Positions 13,862-28,809 of a stretch of 64,000 bases of DNA are shown here, in pieces. The notes beneath the pieces were generated by a model. The model did not search any database, had not been told where the DNA came from, and saw nothing but the letters and a program-made list of their open reading frames with translations. Both the position numbers and the translations under genes were made by a program. Positions within the stretch are counted from its first letter, which is position 1. The number at the start of each line of letters is the position of its first letter. Source of the DNA: Megachile rotundata (taxonomy: Eukaryota; Arthropoda; Insecta; Hymenoptera; Megachilidae); contig NW_027473597.1 of assembly GCF_050947335.1 (NCBI RefSeq), positions 1 to 64,000 on the forward strand, in the 5' to 3' direction.

Positions 13862-15480
13862 GCACGATTGTGATTGTATGATTGTGATTGTATGATTTTG
13901 ATTGTATGATTGTGATTGTATGATTGTGATTGTATGATTGTGATTGTATGATTATGATTGTATGATTGTGATTGTATGCTTGCGATTGTATGATTGTGAT
14001 TGTATGATTGTGATTGTATGATTGTAATTGTGTGATTGTGATTGTATGATTGTGATCTTATGATTGTGATTGTATGATTGTGATTGTATGATTGTAATTG
14101 TATGATTGTGATGGTATGATTGTGATTGTATGAATGCGATAGTATGATTGTGATTGTATGATTGTGATTGTATGATTGTGATTGTATGATTGTGATTGTA
14201 TGATTGTGATTGTATGATTGTGATTGTATGATTGTGATTGTATGATTGTGATTGTATGATTCTGACTGTATGATTGCGATGGTATGATTGTGATTGTATG
14301 ATTGTGATTGTATGATTGTGATTGTATGATTGTAATTGTATGATTGTGATGGTATGATTGTGATTGTATGATTGCGATAGTATGATTGTGATTGTATGAT
14401 TGTGATTATATGATTATGATTGTATGATTGTGATTGTATGATTGTGATTGTATGATTGCGATTGTATGATTGCGATTGTATGATTGTGATTGTATGATTA
14501 TGATGGTATGATTATGATTGTATGATTGTGATTGTATGATGCTGATGGTATGATTGTGATTGTATGATTGCGATAGTACGATTGTGATTGTATGATTGTG
14601 ATTGTAATATTGTGATTGTATGATTGCGATTGTATGATTGTGATTGTATGATTATGATTGTATGGTTGTGATTGTATGATTCTGATTGTATGGTTGTGAT
14701 TGTATGATTGTGAGGGTATGATTGTGATCGTATGATTGCGATAGTATGATTGTGACTGTATGATTGTGATTGTATGATTGCGATTGTATGATTGTGATTG
14801 TGTGATTGTGATTGTATGATTGCGATTGTATGATTGTGATTGTATGATTGTGATTGTATGATTGTGATAGTATGATTGTGATTGTATGACTGTGATCGTA
14901 TGACTGTGATTGTATGATTGTGATTGTACGATTGTGATTGTATGATTGTGATTGTCTGATTGTGGTTCTATGATTGTGATTGTATGATTGTGATTGTATG
15001 ATTGTGATTGTATGATTATGATTGTATGATAGTGATTGTATGATTGTGATTGTATGATTGCGATTGTATGATTGCGATTGTAAGATTGCGATTGTGTGAT
15101 TGTGACTGGAAGATTGTGATTGTATGATTGTGATTGTACGATTCTGATTGTATGATTGTGATTGTGTGATTGTGATAGTATGATTGTGATTGTAAGATTG
15201 TGATTGTATGACTGTGATTGTATGATTGTGATTGTATGATTGTGATTGTATGATTATGATTGTATGATTTTTGATTGTACGATTGTGATTGTATGATTGT
15301 GATTGTATGATTATGACTGTATGATTGTGATAGTAAGATTGTGATTGTATGATTGTGATTGTATGATTGTGATTGTATGATTGTGATTGTATGATTGTAA
15401 TTGTATGATTATGATTGTATGATTGTGAATGTATGATAGTGATGGTATGATTGTGATTGTATGATTGCGATAGTACAATT
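13862..15480 (+). repeat. H block, copy 1
   Basis: The marker is GATGCTGATGG at 14538, recurring at 24242, 28066 and 36357. The block also carries TTCTGACTG, GTAATATTG and GAGGGTATG variants and the TTTTT slip at 15267-15281. From about 14,147 to 14,260 it holds a run of about eight perfect consensus units. Compared with the 23.4-25 kb copy it lacks about 308 bp (22 units): the offset is 9,396 at GAATGCG (14132) and 9,704 from TTCTGACTG onward. Confidence 0.8.
15267..15281 (+). repeat. Type E register slip (15-bp unit), copy 2
   Basis: Fifteen-base unit ATTTTTGATTGTACG in H block copy 1. Confidence 0.9.
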
Positions 15481-17950
15481 GTGATTGTATGATTGTGATT
15501 GTATGATTGTGATTGTATGATTGTGATTGTATGATTCTGACTGTATGATTGCGATGGTATGATTGTGATTGTATGATTGCGATAGTACAATTGTGATTGT
15601 AATATTGTGATTGTATGATTGCGATTGTATGACTGTGATTTTATGATTGTGACTGTATGATTGTGATTGTATGATTATGATTGTATGATTGTGATTGTAT
15701 GATTGTGATTGCATGATTGTGATTGTATGATTGTGATTGTATGATTGTGATTGCGTGATTGTGATTGTATGATTGCGATTGTATGATTGTGATGGTATGA
15801 TTGTGATTGTATGATTGTGATAGTATGATTGTGATTGTATGACTGTGATTGTATGACTGTGATTGTATGATTGTGATTGTACGATTGTGATTGTACGATT
15901 GTGATTGTATGATTGTGATTGTCTGATTGAGGTTCTATGATTGTGATTGTATGATTGTGATTGTATGATTGTGATTGTATGATTGTGATTGTATGATTGT
16001 CATTGTCTGATTATGATTGTATGATTGTGATTGCATGATTGTGATTGTATGATTGTGATAGTATGATTGTGATTGTATGATTGTGATTGTATGATTGTGA
16101 TTGTATGATTTTATTTGGGAGATTGTAATTGTATGATTGCGATTGTATGATTGTGATTGTATGATTGTGATTGTATGCTTGCGATTGTATGATTTTGATA
16201 GTATGATTGTGATTGTATGATTGTGATTGTATGATTGCGATTGTATGTTTGAGATTGTATGATTGTGATTGTATGATTTTGTTTGTATGATTGCGATAGT
16301 ATGATTGCGATAGTATGATTTTGATTGTATGATTGTGATTGTATGATTGTGATTGTATGATTGTGATTGTATGATTGCGATTGTATGATTGTGATTGTAA
16401 GATTGTTTTTGTATGATTGTGATTGTATAGTAGTAATTGTATGATTGTGATCGTATGATTGTGATTGTATGATTGTGATTGAATGATTGTGAGTGTATGA
16501 TTGTGATTGTATGATTGTATTTGGGAGATTGTAATTGTATGATTGGGATTGTATGATTGTGATTGTATGATTATGATTGTATGATTGTGATTGTATGCTT
16601 GCGATTGTATGATTGTGATTGAATGATTGTGAGTGTATGATTGTGATTGTATGATTGTATTTGGGAGATTGTAATTGTATGATTGGGATTGTATGATTGT
16701 GATTGTATGATTATGATTGTATGATTGTGATTGTATGCTTGCGATTGTATGATTGTGATTGTATGATTGTGATTGTATGCTTGCGATTGTATGATTGTGA
16801 TAGTATGATTGTGATTGTATGATTGTGATTGTATGATTGCGATTGTATGATTGTGATTGTATGATTGTGATTGTATGATTTTGATTGTATGATTGTGATA
16901 GTATGATTGCGATTGTATGATTTTGATTGTATGATTGTGATTGTATGATTGTGATTGTATGATTGTATTTGGGAGATTGTAATTGTATGATTGCGATTGT
17001 ATGATTGTGATTGTATGATTGTGATTGTATGATTGTGATCGCATGCTTGCGATTGTATGATTGTGATTGTATGATTGTGATTGTATGATTGCGATTGTAT
17101 GATTGCGATTGTATGACAGTGATTGCACGATTGTGATTGTATGATTGTGATTGTATGATTTTAATTGTATGATTGTGATTGCATGATTGTGATTGTATGA
17201 TTGTGATAGTACGATTGCGATCGTATGATTGTGATTGTATGATTGTATTTGGGAGATTGTAATTGTATGATTGCGATTGTATGATTGTGATTGTATGATT
17301 GTGATTGTATGCTTGCGATTGTATGATTGTGATTGTATGATTGTGATTGTATGATTGCGATTGTATGATTGCGATTGTTTGACAGTGATTGCACGATTGT
17401 GATTGTATGATTGTGATTGTATGATTTTGATTGTATGATTGTGATTGTATGATTGTGATTGCATGATTGTGATTGTATGATTGTGATTGTATGATTGTGA
17501 TTGTAAGATTGTTTTTGTATGATTGTGATTGTATAGTAGTAATTGTATGATTGTGATCGTATGATTGTGATTGTATGATTGTGATTCAATGATTGTGAGT
17601 GTTTGATTGTGATTGTATGATTGTATTTGGGAGATTGTAATTGTATGATTGGGATTGTATGATTGTGATTGTATGATTATGATTGTATGATTGTGATTGT
17701 ATGCTTGCGATTGTATGATTGTGATTGTATGATTGTGACTGTATGATTGCGATTGTATGATTGTGATTGTGTGATTGTGATTGTATGATTGCGATTGTAT
17801 GATTGTGATGGTATGATTGTGATTCTATGATTGCGGTAGTATGATTGTGATTGTTTGACTGCGATTGTATGATTGTGATTGTATGATTGTGATTGTATGA
17901 TTGTGATTGTATGATTGCGATTGTATGATTGCGATTGTATGATTGTGATT
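15481..17950 (+). repeat. K block, copy 3 (partner of 37607-40077)
   Basis: The segment matches 37608-40077 at a constant offset of 22,127 (1,580 units plus seven slips) for about 2.47 kb, including the CGCATGC marker at 17040. The match ends at about 17,950, which is also the site of the 854-bp contraction relative to 9.1-10.0 kb. Confidence 0.85.
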
Positions 17951-18660
17951 GTATGATTGTGATTGCATGATTGTGATTGTATGATTGTGATTGTATGATT
18001 GTGATTGTAAGATTGTTTTTGTATGATTGCGATTGTATAGTAGTAATTGTATGATTGTGATCGTATGATTGTGATTGTATGATTGTGATTCAATGATTGT
18101 GAGTGTTTGATTGTGATGGTATGATTGTATTTGGGAGATTGTAATTGTATGATTGGGATTGTATGAGTGTGATTGTATGATTATGATTGTATGATTGTGA
18201 TTGTATGCTTGCGATTGTATGATTGTGATTGTATGATTGTGATTGTATGATTGTGATTGTATGATTGTAATTGTATGATTGTGATGGTATGATTGTGATT
18301 GTAGAGATTGCGATAGTATGATTGTGATTGTATGATTGTGATTATATGATTATGATTGTATGATTGTGATTGTATGATTGTGATTGTATGATTGCGATTG
18401 TATGATTGCGATTGTATGATTGTGATTGTATGATTATGATTGTATGATTGTGATTGTATGATTATGATTGTATGGTTGTGATTGTATGATTGTGATGGTA
18501 TGATTGTGATTGTATGATTGCGATAGTATGATTGTGATTGTATGATTGTGATTGTATGATCGTGACTGGAAGATTGTGATTGTATGATTGTAATTGTGTG
18601 ATTGTGATTGTATGATTGCCATTGTATGATTGCGATTGTATGATTGTGATTGTATGATTG
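17951..18660 (+). repeat. D block, copy 3, left end
   Basis: Right after the contraction junction the sequence follows 9985-10692 (offset 7,968) through the GTAGAG slip at 18292-18320 and the GCCATTG variant at about 18,618. It then enters the 1,442-bp tandem pair. Confidence 0.8.
18292..18320 (+). repeat. Type D register slip (+1), copy 3
   Basis: Same slip, 7,968 bp from copy 2 (569 units plus 2, one D and one E slip between equivalent points). Confidence 0.9.
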
Positions 18661-20102
18661 TGATAGTATGATAGTGATTGTATGACTGTGATTGTATGAC
18701 TGTGATTGTATGATTGTGATTGTATGATTGTGATTGTATGATTGTGATTGTCTGATTGTGGTTCTATGATTGTGATTGTATGATTGTGATTGTATGATCG
18801 TGACTGGAAGATTGTGATTGTATGATTGTGATTGTATGATTGCGATAGTATGATTGTGATTGTATGACTGTGATCGTATGACTGTGATTGTATGATTGTG
18901 ATTGTACGATTGTGATTGTATGATTGTTATTGTCTGATGGTGGTTCTATGATTGTGATTGTATGATTGTGATTGTATGATTGTGATTGTATGATTGTGAT
19001 TGTATGATTGTGATTGTATGATTGTCATTGTCTGATTATGATTGTATGATTGTGATAGTATGATTGCGATTGTATGATTTTGATTGTATGATTGTGATTG
19101 TATGATTGTGATTGTATGATTGTAATTGTATGATTGTGATGGTATGATTGTGATTGTATGATTGCGGTAGTATGATTGTGATTGTTTGATTGCGATTGTA
19201 TGATTGTGATTGTATGATTGTGATTGTATGATTGTGATTGTATGATTGCGATTGTATGATTGCGATTGTATGATTGTGATTGCACGATTGTGATTGTATG
19301 ATTGTGATTGTATGATTTTGATTATATGATTGTGATTGTATGATTGTGATTGTATGATTGTGATTGTATGATTGTGATTGTATGATTGTGATTGTATGAT
19401 TGTGATTGTAAGATGGTATTTGTATGATTGTGATTGTATAGTAGTAATTGTATGATTGTGATGGTATGATTGTGATTGTATGATAGTGATTGAATGATTG
19501 TGAGTGTATGATTGTGATTGTATGATTGTATTTGGGAGATTGTAATTGTATGATTGGGATTGTATGATTGTGATTGTATGATTATGATTGTATGATTGTG
19601 ATTGTATGCTTGCGATTGTATGATTGTGATTGTATGATTGTGATTGTATGATTGTAATTGTGTGATTGTGATTGTATGATTGTGATCTTATGATTGTGAT
19701 TGTATGATTGTGATTGTATGATTGTAATTGTATGATTGTGATGGTATGATTGTGATTGTATGAATGCGATAGTATGATTGTGATTGTATGATTGTAATTG
19801 TATGATTATGATTGTATGATTGTGATTGTATGATTGTGATTGTATGATTGCGATTGTATGATTGCGATTGTATGATTGTGATTGTATGATTATGATTGTA
19901 TGATTGTGATTGTGTGATTATGATTGTATGCTTGTGATTGTATGATTGTGATGGTATGATTGTGATTGTATGATTGCGATAGTATGATTGTGATTGTATG
20001 ATTGTGATTGTATGATTGTGACTGGAAGATTGTGATTGTATGATTGTGATTGTACGATTCTGATTGTATGATTGTGATTGTATGATTGTGATTGTGTGAT
20101 TG
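18661..20102 (+). repeat. 1,442-bp tandem duplication, left copy
   Basis: The copy is exactly 103 units long. It starts at the TGATAGTATGATAGTG variant (18661), which recurs at 20103. It contains the GTTATTGTCTGATGG and GATCTTATG variants in order. One visible difference from the right copy is ATTATATGAT at about 19,321, where the right copy has ATTGTATGAT. Confidence 0.88.
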
Positions 20103-21544
20103 TGATAGTATGATAGTGATTGTATGACTGTGATTGTATGACTGTGATTGTATGATTGTGATTGTATGATTGTGATTGTATGATTGTGATTGTCTGATTG
20201 TGGTTCTATGATTGTGATTGTATGATTGTGATTGTATGATCGTGACTGGAAGATTGTGATTGTATGATTGTGATTGTATGATTGCGATAGTATGATTGTG
20301 ATTGTATGACTGTGATCGTATGACTGTGATTGTATGATTGTGATTGTACGATTGTGATTGTATGATTGTTATTGTCTGATGGTGGTTCTATGATTGTGAT
20401 TGTATGATTGTGATTGTATGATTGTGATTGTATGATTGTGATTGTATGATTGTGATTGTATGATTGTCATTGTCTGATTATGATTGTATGATTGTGATAG
20501 TATGATTGCGATTGTATGATTTTGATTGTATGATTGTGATTGTATGATTGTGATTGTATGATTGTAATTGTATGATTGTGATGGTATGATTGTGATTGTA
20601 TGATTGCGGTAGTATGATTGTGATTGTTTGATTGCGATTGTATGATTGTGATTGTATGATTGTGATTGTATGATTGTGATTGTATGATTGCGATTGTATG
20701 ATTGCGATTGTATGATTGTGATTGCACGATTGTGATTGTATGATTGTGATTGTATGATTTTGATTGTATGATTGTGATTGTATGATTGTGATTGTATGAT
20801 TGTGATTGTATGATTGTGATTGTATGATTGTGATTGTATGATTGTGATTGTAAGATGGTATTTGTATGATTGTGATTGTATAGTAGTAATTGTATGATTG
20901 TGATGGTATGATTGTGATTGTATGATAGTGATTGAATGATTGTGAGTGTATGATTGTGATTGTATGATTGTATTTGGGAGATTGTAATTGTATGATTGGG
21001 ATTGTATGATTGTGATTGTATGATTATGATTGTATGATTGTGATTGTATGCTTGCGATTGTATGATTGTGATTGTATGATTGTGATTGTATGATTGTAAT
21101 TGTGTGATTGTGATTGTATGATTGTGATCTTATGATTGTGATTGTATGATTGTGATTGTATGATTGTAATTGTATGATTGTGATGGTATGATTGTGATTG
21201 TATGAATGCGATAGTATGATTGTGATTGTATGATTGTAATTGTATGATTATGATTGTATGATTGTGATTGTATGATTGTGATTGTATGATTGCGATTGTA
21301 TGATTGCGATTGTATGATTGTGATTGTATGATTATGATTGTATGATTGTGATTGTGTGATTATGATTGTATGCTTGTGATTGTATGATTGTGATGGTATG
21401 ATTGTGATTGTATGATTGCGATAGTATGATTGTGATTGTATGATTGTGATTGTATGATTGTGACTGGAAGATTGTGATTGTATGATTGTGATTGTACGAT
21501 TCTGATTGTATGATTGTGATTGTATGATTGTGATTGTGTGATTG
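20103..21544 (+). repeat. 1,442-bp tandem duplication, right copy
   Basis: This copy repeats 18661-20102 at offset 1,442 and ends at 21544, where TGTGATAGTATG is followed by ATTG rather than ATAG. The D blocks at 10.2-13.9 kb and 32.6-35.8 kb have this segment once, so the duplication arose in this copy. Confidence 0.88.
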
Positions 21545-23386
21545 TGATAGTATGATTGTGATTGTAAGATTGTGATTGTATGACTGTGATTGTATGATTG
21601 TGATTGTATGATTGTGATTGTATGATTATGATTGTATGATTGTGATAGTATGATTGTGATAGTATGATTGTGATTGTATGACTGTGATTGTATGACTGTG
21701 ATTGTATGACAGTGATTGTATGATTGTGATTGTATGATTTTGATTGTATGATTGTGATTGTATGATTGTGATTGTATAATTGTGATTGTATGATTGTGAT
21801 TGTAAGATGGTATTTGTATGATTGTGATTGTATAGTAGTAATTGTATGATTGTGATGGTATGATTGTGATTGTATGATTGTGATTGAATGATTGTGAGTG
21901 TATGATTGTGATTGTATGATTGTATTTGGGAGATTGTAATTGTATGATTGGGATTGTATGATTGTGATTGTATGATTATGATTGTATGATTGTGATTGTA
22001 TGCTTGCGATTGTATGATTGCGATTGTATGATTTTGATTGTATGATTGTGATTGTATGATTGTGATTGTATGATTGTAATTGTATGATTGTGATGGTATG
22101 ATTGTGATTGTATGATTGCGGTCGTATGATTGTGATTGTTTGATTGCGATTGTATGATTGTGATTGTATGATTGTGATTGTATGACTGTGATTGTATGAT
22201 TGCGATTGTATGATTGCGATTGTATGATTGCGATTGTATGATTGTGATTGCACGATTGTGATTGTATGATTGTGATTGTATGATTTTGATTGTATGATTG
22301 TGATTGTATGATTGTGATTGTATGATTGTGATTGTAAGATTGTGATTGTATGACTGTGATTGTATGATTGTGATTGTATGATTGTGATTGTATGATTATG
22401 ATTGTATGATTGTGATAGTATGATTGTGATAGTATGATTGTGATTGTATGACTGTGATTGTATGACTGTGATTGTATGACAGTGATTGTATGATTGTGAT
22501 TGTATGATTTTGATTGTATGATTGTGATTGTATGATTGTGATTGTATGATTGTGATTGTGTGATTGTGATTGTATGATTGCGATTGTATGATTGTGATTG
22601 TGTGATTGTGATTGTATGATTGCGATTGTATGATTGTGATTGTATGATTGTGATTGTATGATTGTGATAGTATGATTGTGATTGTATGACTGTGATCGTA
22701 TGACTGTGATTGTATGATTGTGATTGTACGATTGTGATTGTATGATTGTGATTGTCTGATTGTGGTTCTATGATTGTGATTGTATGATTGTGATTGTATG
22801 ATTGTGATTGTATGATTGTGATTGTATGATTGTGATTGTATGATTGTCATTGTCTGATTATGATTGTATGATTGTGATTGCATAATTGTGATTGTATGAT
22901 TGTGATAGTATGATTGTGATTGTATGATTGTGATTGTATGATTGTGATTGTGTGATTGTGATTGTATGATTGTGATTTTATGATTGTGATTGTATGATTT
23001 TGATTGTATGATTGTGATAGTATGATTGCGATTGTATGATTTTGATTGTATGATTGTGGTTGTATGATTGTGATTGTATGATTGTAATTGTATGATTGTG
23101 ATGGTATGATTGTGATTTTATGATTGCGGTAGTATGATTGTGATTGTTTGATTGCGATTGTATGATTGTGATTGTATGATTGTGATTGTATGATTGTGAT
23201 TGTATGATTGTGATTGTATGATTGCGATTGTATGATTGCGATTGTATGATTGTGATTGCACGATTGTGATTGTATGATTGTGATTGTATGATTTTGATTG
23301 TATGATTGTGATTGTATGATTGTGATTGTATGATTGTGATTGTATGATTATGATTGTATGATTGTGATTGTATGCTTGCAATTGTA
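21545..23386 (+). repeat. D block, copy 3, right end
   Basis: The segment pairs with 12149-13990 at offset 9,396 (671 units plus two slips). One unit is missing near 22,790-22,860 and one is extra near 22,545, so total length is unchanged. The - strand stays open for 507 codons at 21360-22883, but the single-unit shift rotates the frame and changes which variants it shows compared with 11964-13487. That is not how a conserved protein behaves. Confidence 0.82.
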
Positions 23387-24106
23387 TGATTGTGATTGTA
23401 TGATTGTGATTGTATGATTGTAATTGTGTGATTGTGATTGTATGATTGTGATCTTATGATTGTGATTGTATGATTGTGATTGTATGATTGTAATTGTATG
23501 ATTGTGATGGTATGATTGTGATTGTATGAATGCGATAGTATGATTGTGATTGTATGATTGTGATTGTATGATTATGATTGTATGATAGTGATTGTATGAT
23601 TGTGATTGTATGATTGCGATTGTATGATTGCGATTGTAAGATTGTGATTGTATGATTGTGACTGGAAGATTGTGGTTGTATGATTGTGATTGTACGATTC
23701 TGATTGTATGGTTGTGATTGTATGATTGTGAGGGTATGATTGTGATTGTATGACTGTGATTGTATGACTGTGATTGTATGACAGTGATTGTATGATTGTG
23801 ATTGTATGATTGTGATTGTCTGATTGTGGTTGTATGATCGTGATTGTATGATTGTGATTCTATGATTGTGATTGTATGATTGTAATTGTATGATTGTGAT
23901 TGTATGATTGTGATTGTATGATTGTGATTGTATGATTGTGATTGTATGATTGTGATTGTATGATTCTGACTGTATGATTGCGACGGTATGATTGTGATTG
24001 TATGATTGTGATTGTATGATTGTGATTGTATGATTGTAATTGTATGATTGTGATGGTATGATTGTGATTGTATGATTGCGATAGTATGATTGTGATTGTA
24101 TGATTG
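23387..24106 (+). repeat. H block, copy 2, left part
   Basis: The segment follows 13991 onward, but with about 308 bp of extra units between about 23,550 and 23,860, which themselves resemble 25.3-25.5 kb (GTGGTTGTATGATCG variants). It leads into the 4-kb tandem pair that begins at about 24,107. Confidence 0.7.
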
Positions 24107-24970
24107 TGATTATATGATTATGATTGTATGATTGTGATTGTATGACTGTGATTGTATGATTGCGATTGTATGATTGCGATTGTATGATTGTGATTGTATG
24201 ATTATGATGGTATGATTATGATTGTATGATTGTGATTGTATGATGCTGATGGTATGATTGTGATTGTATGATTGCGATAGTACGATTGTGATTGTATGAT
24301 TGTGATTGTAATATTGTGATTGTATGATTGCGATTGTATGATTGTGATTGTATGATTATGATTGTATGGTTGTGATTGTATGATTCTGATTGTATGGTTG
24401 TGATTGTATGATTGTGAGGGTATGATTGTGATCGTATGATTGCGATAGTATGATTGTGACTGTATGATTGTGATTGTATGATTGCGATTGTATGATTGTG
24501 ATTGTGTGATTGTGATTGTATGATTGCGATTGTATGATTGCGATTGTATGATTGTGATTGTATGATTGTGATAGTATGATTGTGATTGTATGACTGTGAT
24601 CGTATGACTGTGATTGTATGATTGTGATTGTACGATTGTGATTGTATGATTGTGATTGTCTGATTGTGGTTCTATGATTGTGATTGTATGATTGTGATTG
24701 TATGATTGTGATTGTATGATTATGATTGTATGATAGTGATTGTATGATTGTGATTGTATGATTGCGATTGTATGATTGCGATTGTAAGATTGCGATTGTG
24801 TGATTGTGACTGGAAGATTGTGATTGTATGATTGTGATTGTACGATTCTGATTGTATGATTGTGATTGTGTGATTGTGATAGTATGATTGTGATTGTAAG
24901 ATTGTGATTGTATGACTGTGATTGTATGATTGTGATTGTATGATTGTGATTGTATGATTATGATTGTATG

Positions 24971-24985
24971 ATTTTTGATTGTACG
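24971..24985 (+). repeat. Type E register slip (15-bp unit), copy 3
   Basis: First of two E slips in the left copy of the 4-kb tandem pair, 9,704 bp from copy 2. Confidence 0.9.
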
Positions 24986-25685
24986 ATTGTGATTGTATGA
25001 TTGTGATTGTATGATTATGACTGTATGATTGTGATAGTAAGATTGTGATTGTATGATTGTGATTGTATGATTGTGATTGTATGATTGTGATTGTATGATT
25101 GTGATTGTATGATTGTAATTGTATGATTATGATTGTATGATTGTGAATGTATGATAGTGATGGTATGATTGTGATTGTATGATTGCGATAGTACAATTGT
25201 GATTGTATGATTGTGATTGTAATATTGTGATTGTATGATTGCGATTGTATGACTGTGATTGTATGATTATGTATGTATGATTGTGATAGTATGATTGTGA
25301 TAGTATGATTGTGATTGTATGACTGTGATTGTATGACTGTGATTGTATGACAGTGATTGTATGATTGTGATTGTATGATTGTGATTGTCTGATTGTGGTT
25401 GTATGATCGTGATTGTATGATTGTGATTCTATGATTGTGATTGTATGATTGTGATTGTATGATTGTGATTGTATGATTGCGATTGTATGATTGCGATTGT
25501 AAGATTGCGATTGTGTGATTGTGACTGGAAGATTGTGATTGTATGATTGTGATTGTACGATTCTGATTGTATGATTGTGATTGTGTGATTGGGATAGTAT
25601 GATTGTGATTGTAAGATTGTGATTGTATGACTGTGATTGTATGATTGTGATTGTATGATTGTGATTGTATGATTATGATTGTATG

Positions 25686-25700
25686 ATTTTTGATTGTACG
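25686..25700 (+). repeat. Type E register slip (15-bp unit), copy 4
   Basis: Second E slip in the left copy of the 4-kb pair. It is followed by an ATTGCG unit rather than ATTGTG. Confidence 0.9.
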
Positions 25701-28700
25701 ATTGCGATTGTATGACTGTGATTGTATGATTATGTATGTATGATTGTGATAGTATGATTGTGATAGTATGATTGTGATTGTATGACTGTGATTGTATGAC
25801 TGTGATTGTATGACAGTGATTGTATGATTGTGATTGTATGATTGTGATTGTCTGATTGTGGTTGTATGATCGTGATTGTATGATTGTGATTCTATGATTG
25901 TGATTGTATGATTGTGATTGTATGATTGTGATTGTATGATTGTGATTGTATGTTTGAGATTGTATGATTGTGATTGTATGATTTTGATTGTATGATTGCG
26001 ATAGTATGATTGCGATAGTATGATTTTGATTGTATGATTGTGATTGTATGATTGTGATTGTATGATTGTGATTGTATGATTATGATTGTATGATTGTGAT
26101 TGTATGCTTGCGATTGTATGATTGTGATTGAATGATTGTGAGTGTATGATTGTGATTGTATGATTGTATTTGGGAGATTGTAATTGTATGATTGGGATTG
26201 TATGATTGTGATTGTATGATTATGATTGTATGATTGTGATTGTATGCTTGCGATTGTATGATTGTGATTGTATGATTGTGATTGTATGCTTGCGATTGTA
26301 TGATTGTGATAGTATGATTGTGATTGTATGATTGTGATTGTATGATTGCGATTGTATGATTGTGATTGTATGATTGTGATTGTATGATTTTGATTGTATG
26401 ATTGTGATAGTATGATTGCGATTGTATGATTTTGATTGTATGATTGTGATTGTATGATTGTGATTGTATGATTGTATTTGGGAGATTGTAATTGTATGAT
26501 TGCGATTGTATGATTGTGATTGTATGATTGTGATTGTATGATTGTGATCGCATGCTTGCGATTGTACGATTGTGATTGTATGATTGTGATTGTATGATTG
26601 CGATTGTATGATTGCGATTGTATGACAGTGATTGCACGATTGTGATTGTATGATTGTGATTGTATGATTTTAATTGTATGATTGTGATTGCATGATTGTG
26701 ATTGTATGATTGTGATAGTACGATTGCGATTGTATGATTGTGATTGTATGATTGTATTTGGGAGATTGTAATTGTATGATTGCGATTGTATGATTGTGAT
26801 TGTATGATTGTGATTGTATGCTTGCGATTGTATGATTGTGATTGTATGATTGTGATTGTATGATTGCGATTGTATGATTGCGATTGTTTGACAGTGATTG
26901 CACGATTGTGATTGTATGATTGTGATTGTATGATTTTGATTGTATGATTGTGATTGTATGGTTGTGATTGCATGATTGTGATTGTATGATTGTGATTGTA
27001 TGATTGTGATTGTAAGATTGTTTTTGTATGATTGTGATTGTATAGTAGTAATTGTATGATTGTGATCGTATGATTGTGATTGTATGATTGTGATTCAATG
27101 ATTGTGAGTGTTTGATTGTGATTGTATGATTGTATTTGGGAGATTGTAATTGTATGATTGGGATTGTATGATTGTGATTGTATGATTATGATTGTATGAT
27201 TGTGATTGTATGCTTGCGATTGTATGATTGTGATTGTATGATTGTGACTGTATGATTGCGATTGTATGATTGTGATTGTGTGATTGTGATTGTATGATTG
27301 CGATTGTATGATTGTGATGGTATGATTGTGATTCTATGATTGCGGTAGTATGATTGTGATTGTTTGACTGCGATTGTATGATTGTGATTGTATGATTGTG
27401 ATTGTATGATTGTGAATGTATGATTGCGATTGTATGATTGCGATTGTATGATTGTGATTGCACGATTGTGATTGTATGATTGTGATTGTATGATTTTGAT
27501 TGTATGATTGTGATTGTATGATTGTGATTGTATGATTGTGATTGTATGATTGTGATTGTATGATTGTGATTGTAAGATGGTATTTGTATGATTGTGATTG
27601 TATAGTAGTAATTGTATGATTGTGATGGTATGATTGTGATTGTATGATTGTGATTGAATGATTGTGAGTGTATGATTGTGATTGTATGATTGTATTTGGG
27701 AGATTGTAATTGTATGATTGGGATTGTATGATTGTGATTGTATGATTATGATTGTATGATTGTGATTGTATGCTTGCGATTGTATGATTTTGATTGTATG
27801 ATTGTGATTGTATGATTGTGATTGTATGATTGTATTTGGGAGATTGTAATTGTATGATTGCGATTGTATGATTGTGATTGTATGATTGTGATTGTATGCT
27901 TGCGATTGTATGATTGTGATTGTATGATTGTGATTATATGATTATGATTGTATGATTGTGATTGTATGACTGTGATTGTATGATTGCGATTGTATGATTG
28001 CGATTGTATGATTGTGATTGTATGATTATGATGGTATGATTATGATTGTATGATTGTGATTGTATGATGCTGATGGTATGATTGTGATTGTATGATTGCG
28101 ATAGTACGATTGTGATTGTATGATTGTGATTGTAATATTGTGATTGTATGATTGCGATTGTATGATTGTGATTGTATGATTATGATTGTATGGTTGTGAT
28201 TGTATGATTCTGATTGTATGGTTGTGATTGTATGATTGTGAGGGTATGATTGTGATCGTATGATTGCGATAGTATGATTGTGACTGTATGATTGTGATTG
28301 TATGATTGCGATTGTATGATTGTGATTGTGTGATTGTGATTGTATGATTGCGATTGTATGATTGCGATTGTATGATTGTGATTGTATGATTGTGATAGTA
28401 TGATTGTGATTGTATGACTGTGATCGTATGACTGTGATTGTATGATTGTGATTGTACGATTGTGATTGTATGATTGTGATTGTCTGATTGTGGTTCTATG
28501 ATTGTGATTGTATGATTGTGATTGTATGATTGTGATTGTATGATTATGATTGTATGATAGTGATTGTATGATTGTGATTGTATGATTGCGATTGTATGAT
28601 TGCGATTGTAAGATTGCGATTGTGTGATTGTGACTGGAAGATTGTGATTGTATGATTGTGATTGTACGATTCTGATTGTATGATTGTGATTGTGTGATTG

Positions 28701-28794
28701 TGATAGTATGATTGTGATTGTAAGATTGTGATTGTATGACTGTGATTGTATGATTGTGATTGTATGATTGTGATTGTATGATTATGATTGTATG

Positions 28795-28809
28795 ATTTTT
28801 GATTGTACG
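28795..28809 (+). repeat. Type E register slip (15-bp unit), copy 5
   Basis: Equivalent of 24971 in the right copy of the 4-kb pair (offset 3,824). Confidence 0.9.

Larger units (their letters stand above)
24107..27930 (+). repeat. Roughly 4-kb tandem duplication, left copy (H and K blocks)
   Basis: The copy spans 3,824 bp. It carries GATGCTGATGG (24242), two TTTTT slips (24971 and 25686), two ATTATGTATGTATG units (about 25,266 and 25,727) and the K marker CGCATGC (26549). The offset to the right copy is 3,824 at first, 3,810 after one unit is lost, and 4,006 after about 26,080. The last change reflects 196 bp (14 units) missing here, including a GTTTTTGTATG unit and a TTTGGGAG unit. Confidence 0.85.
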
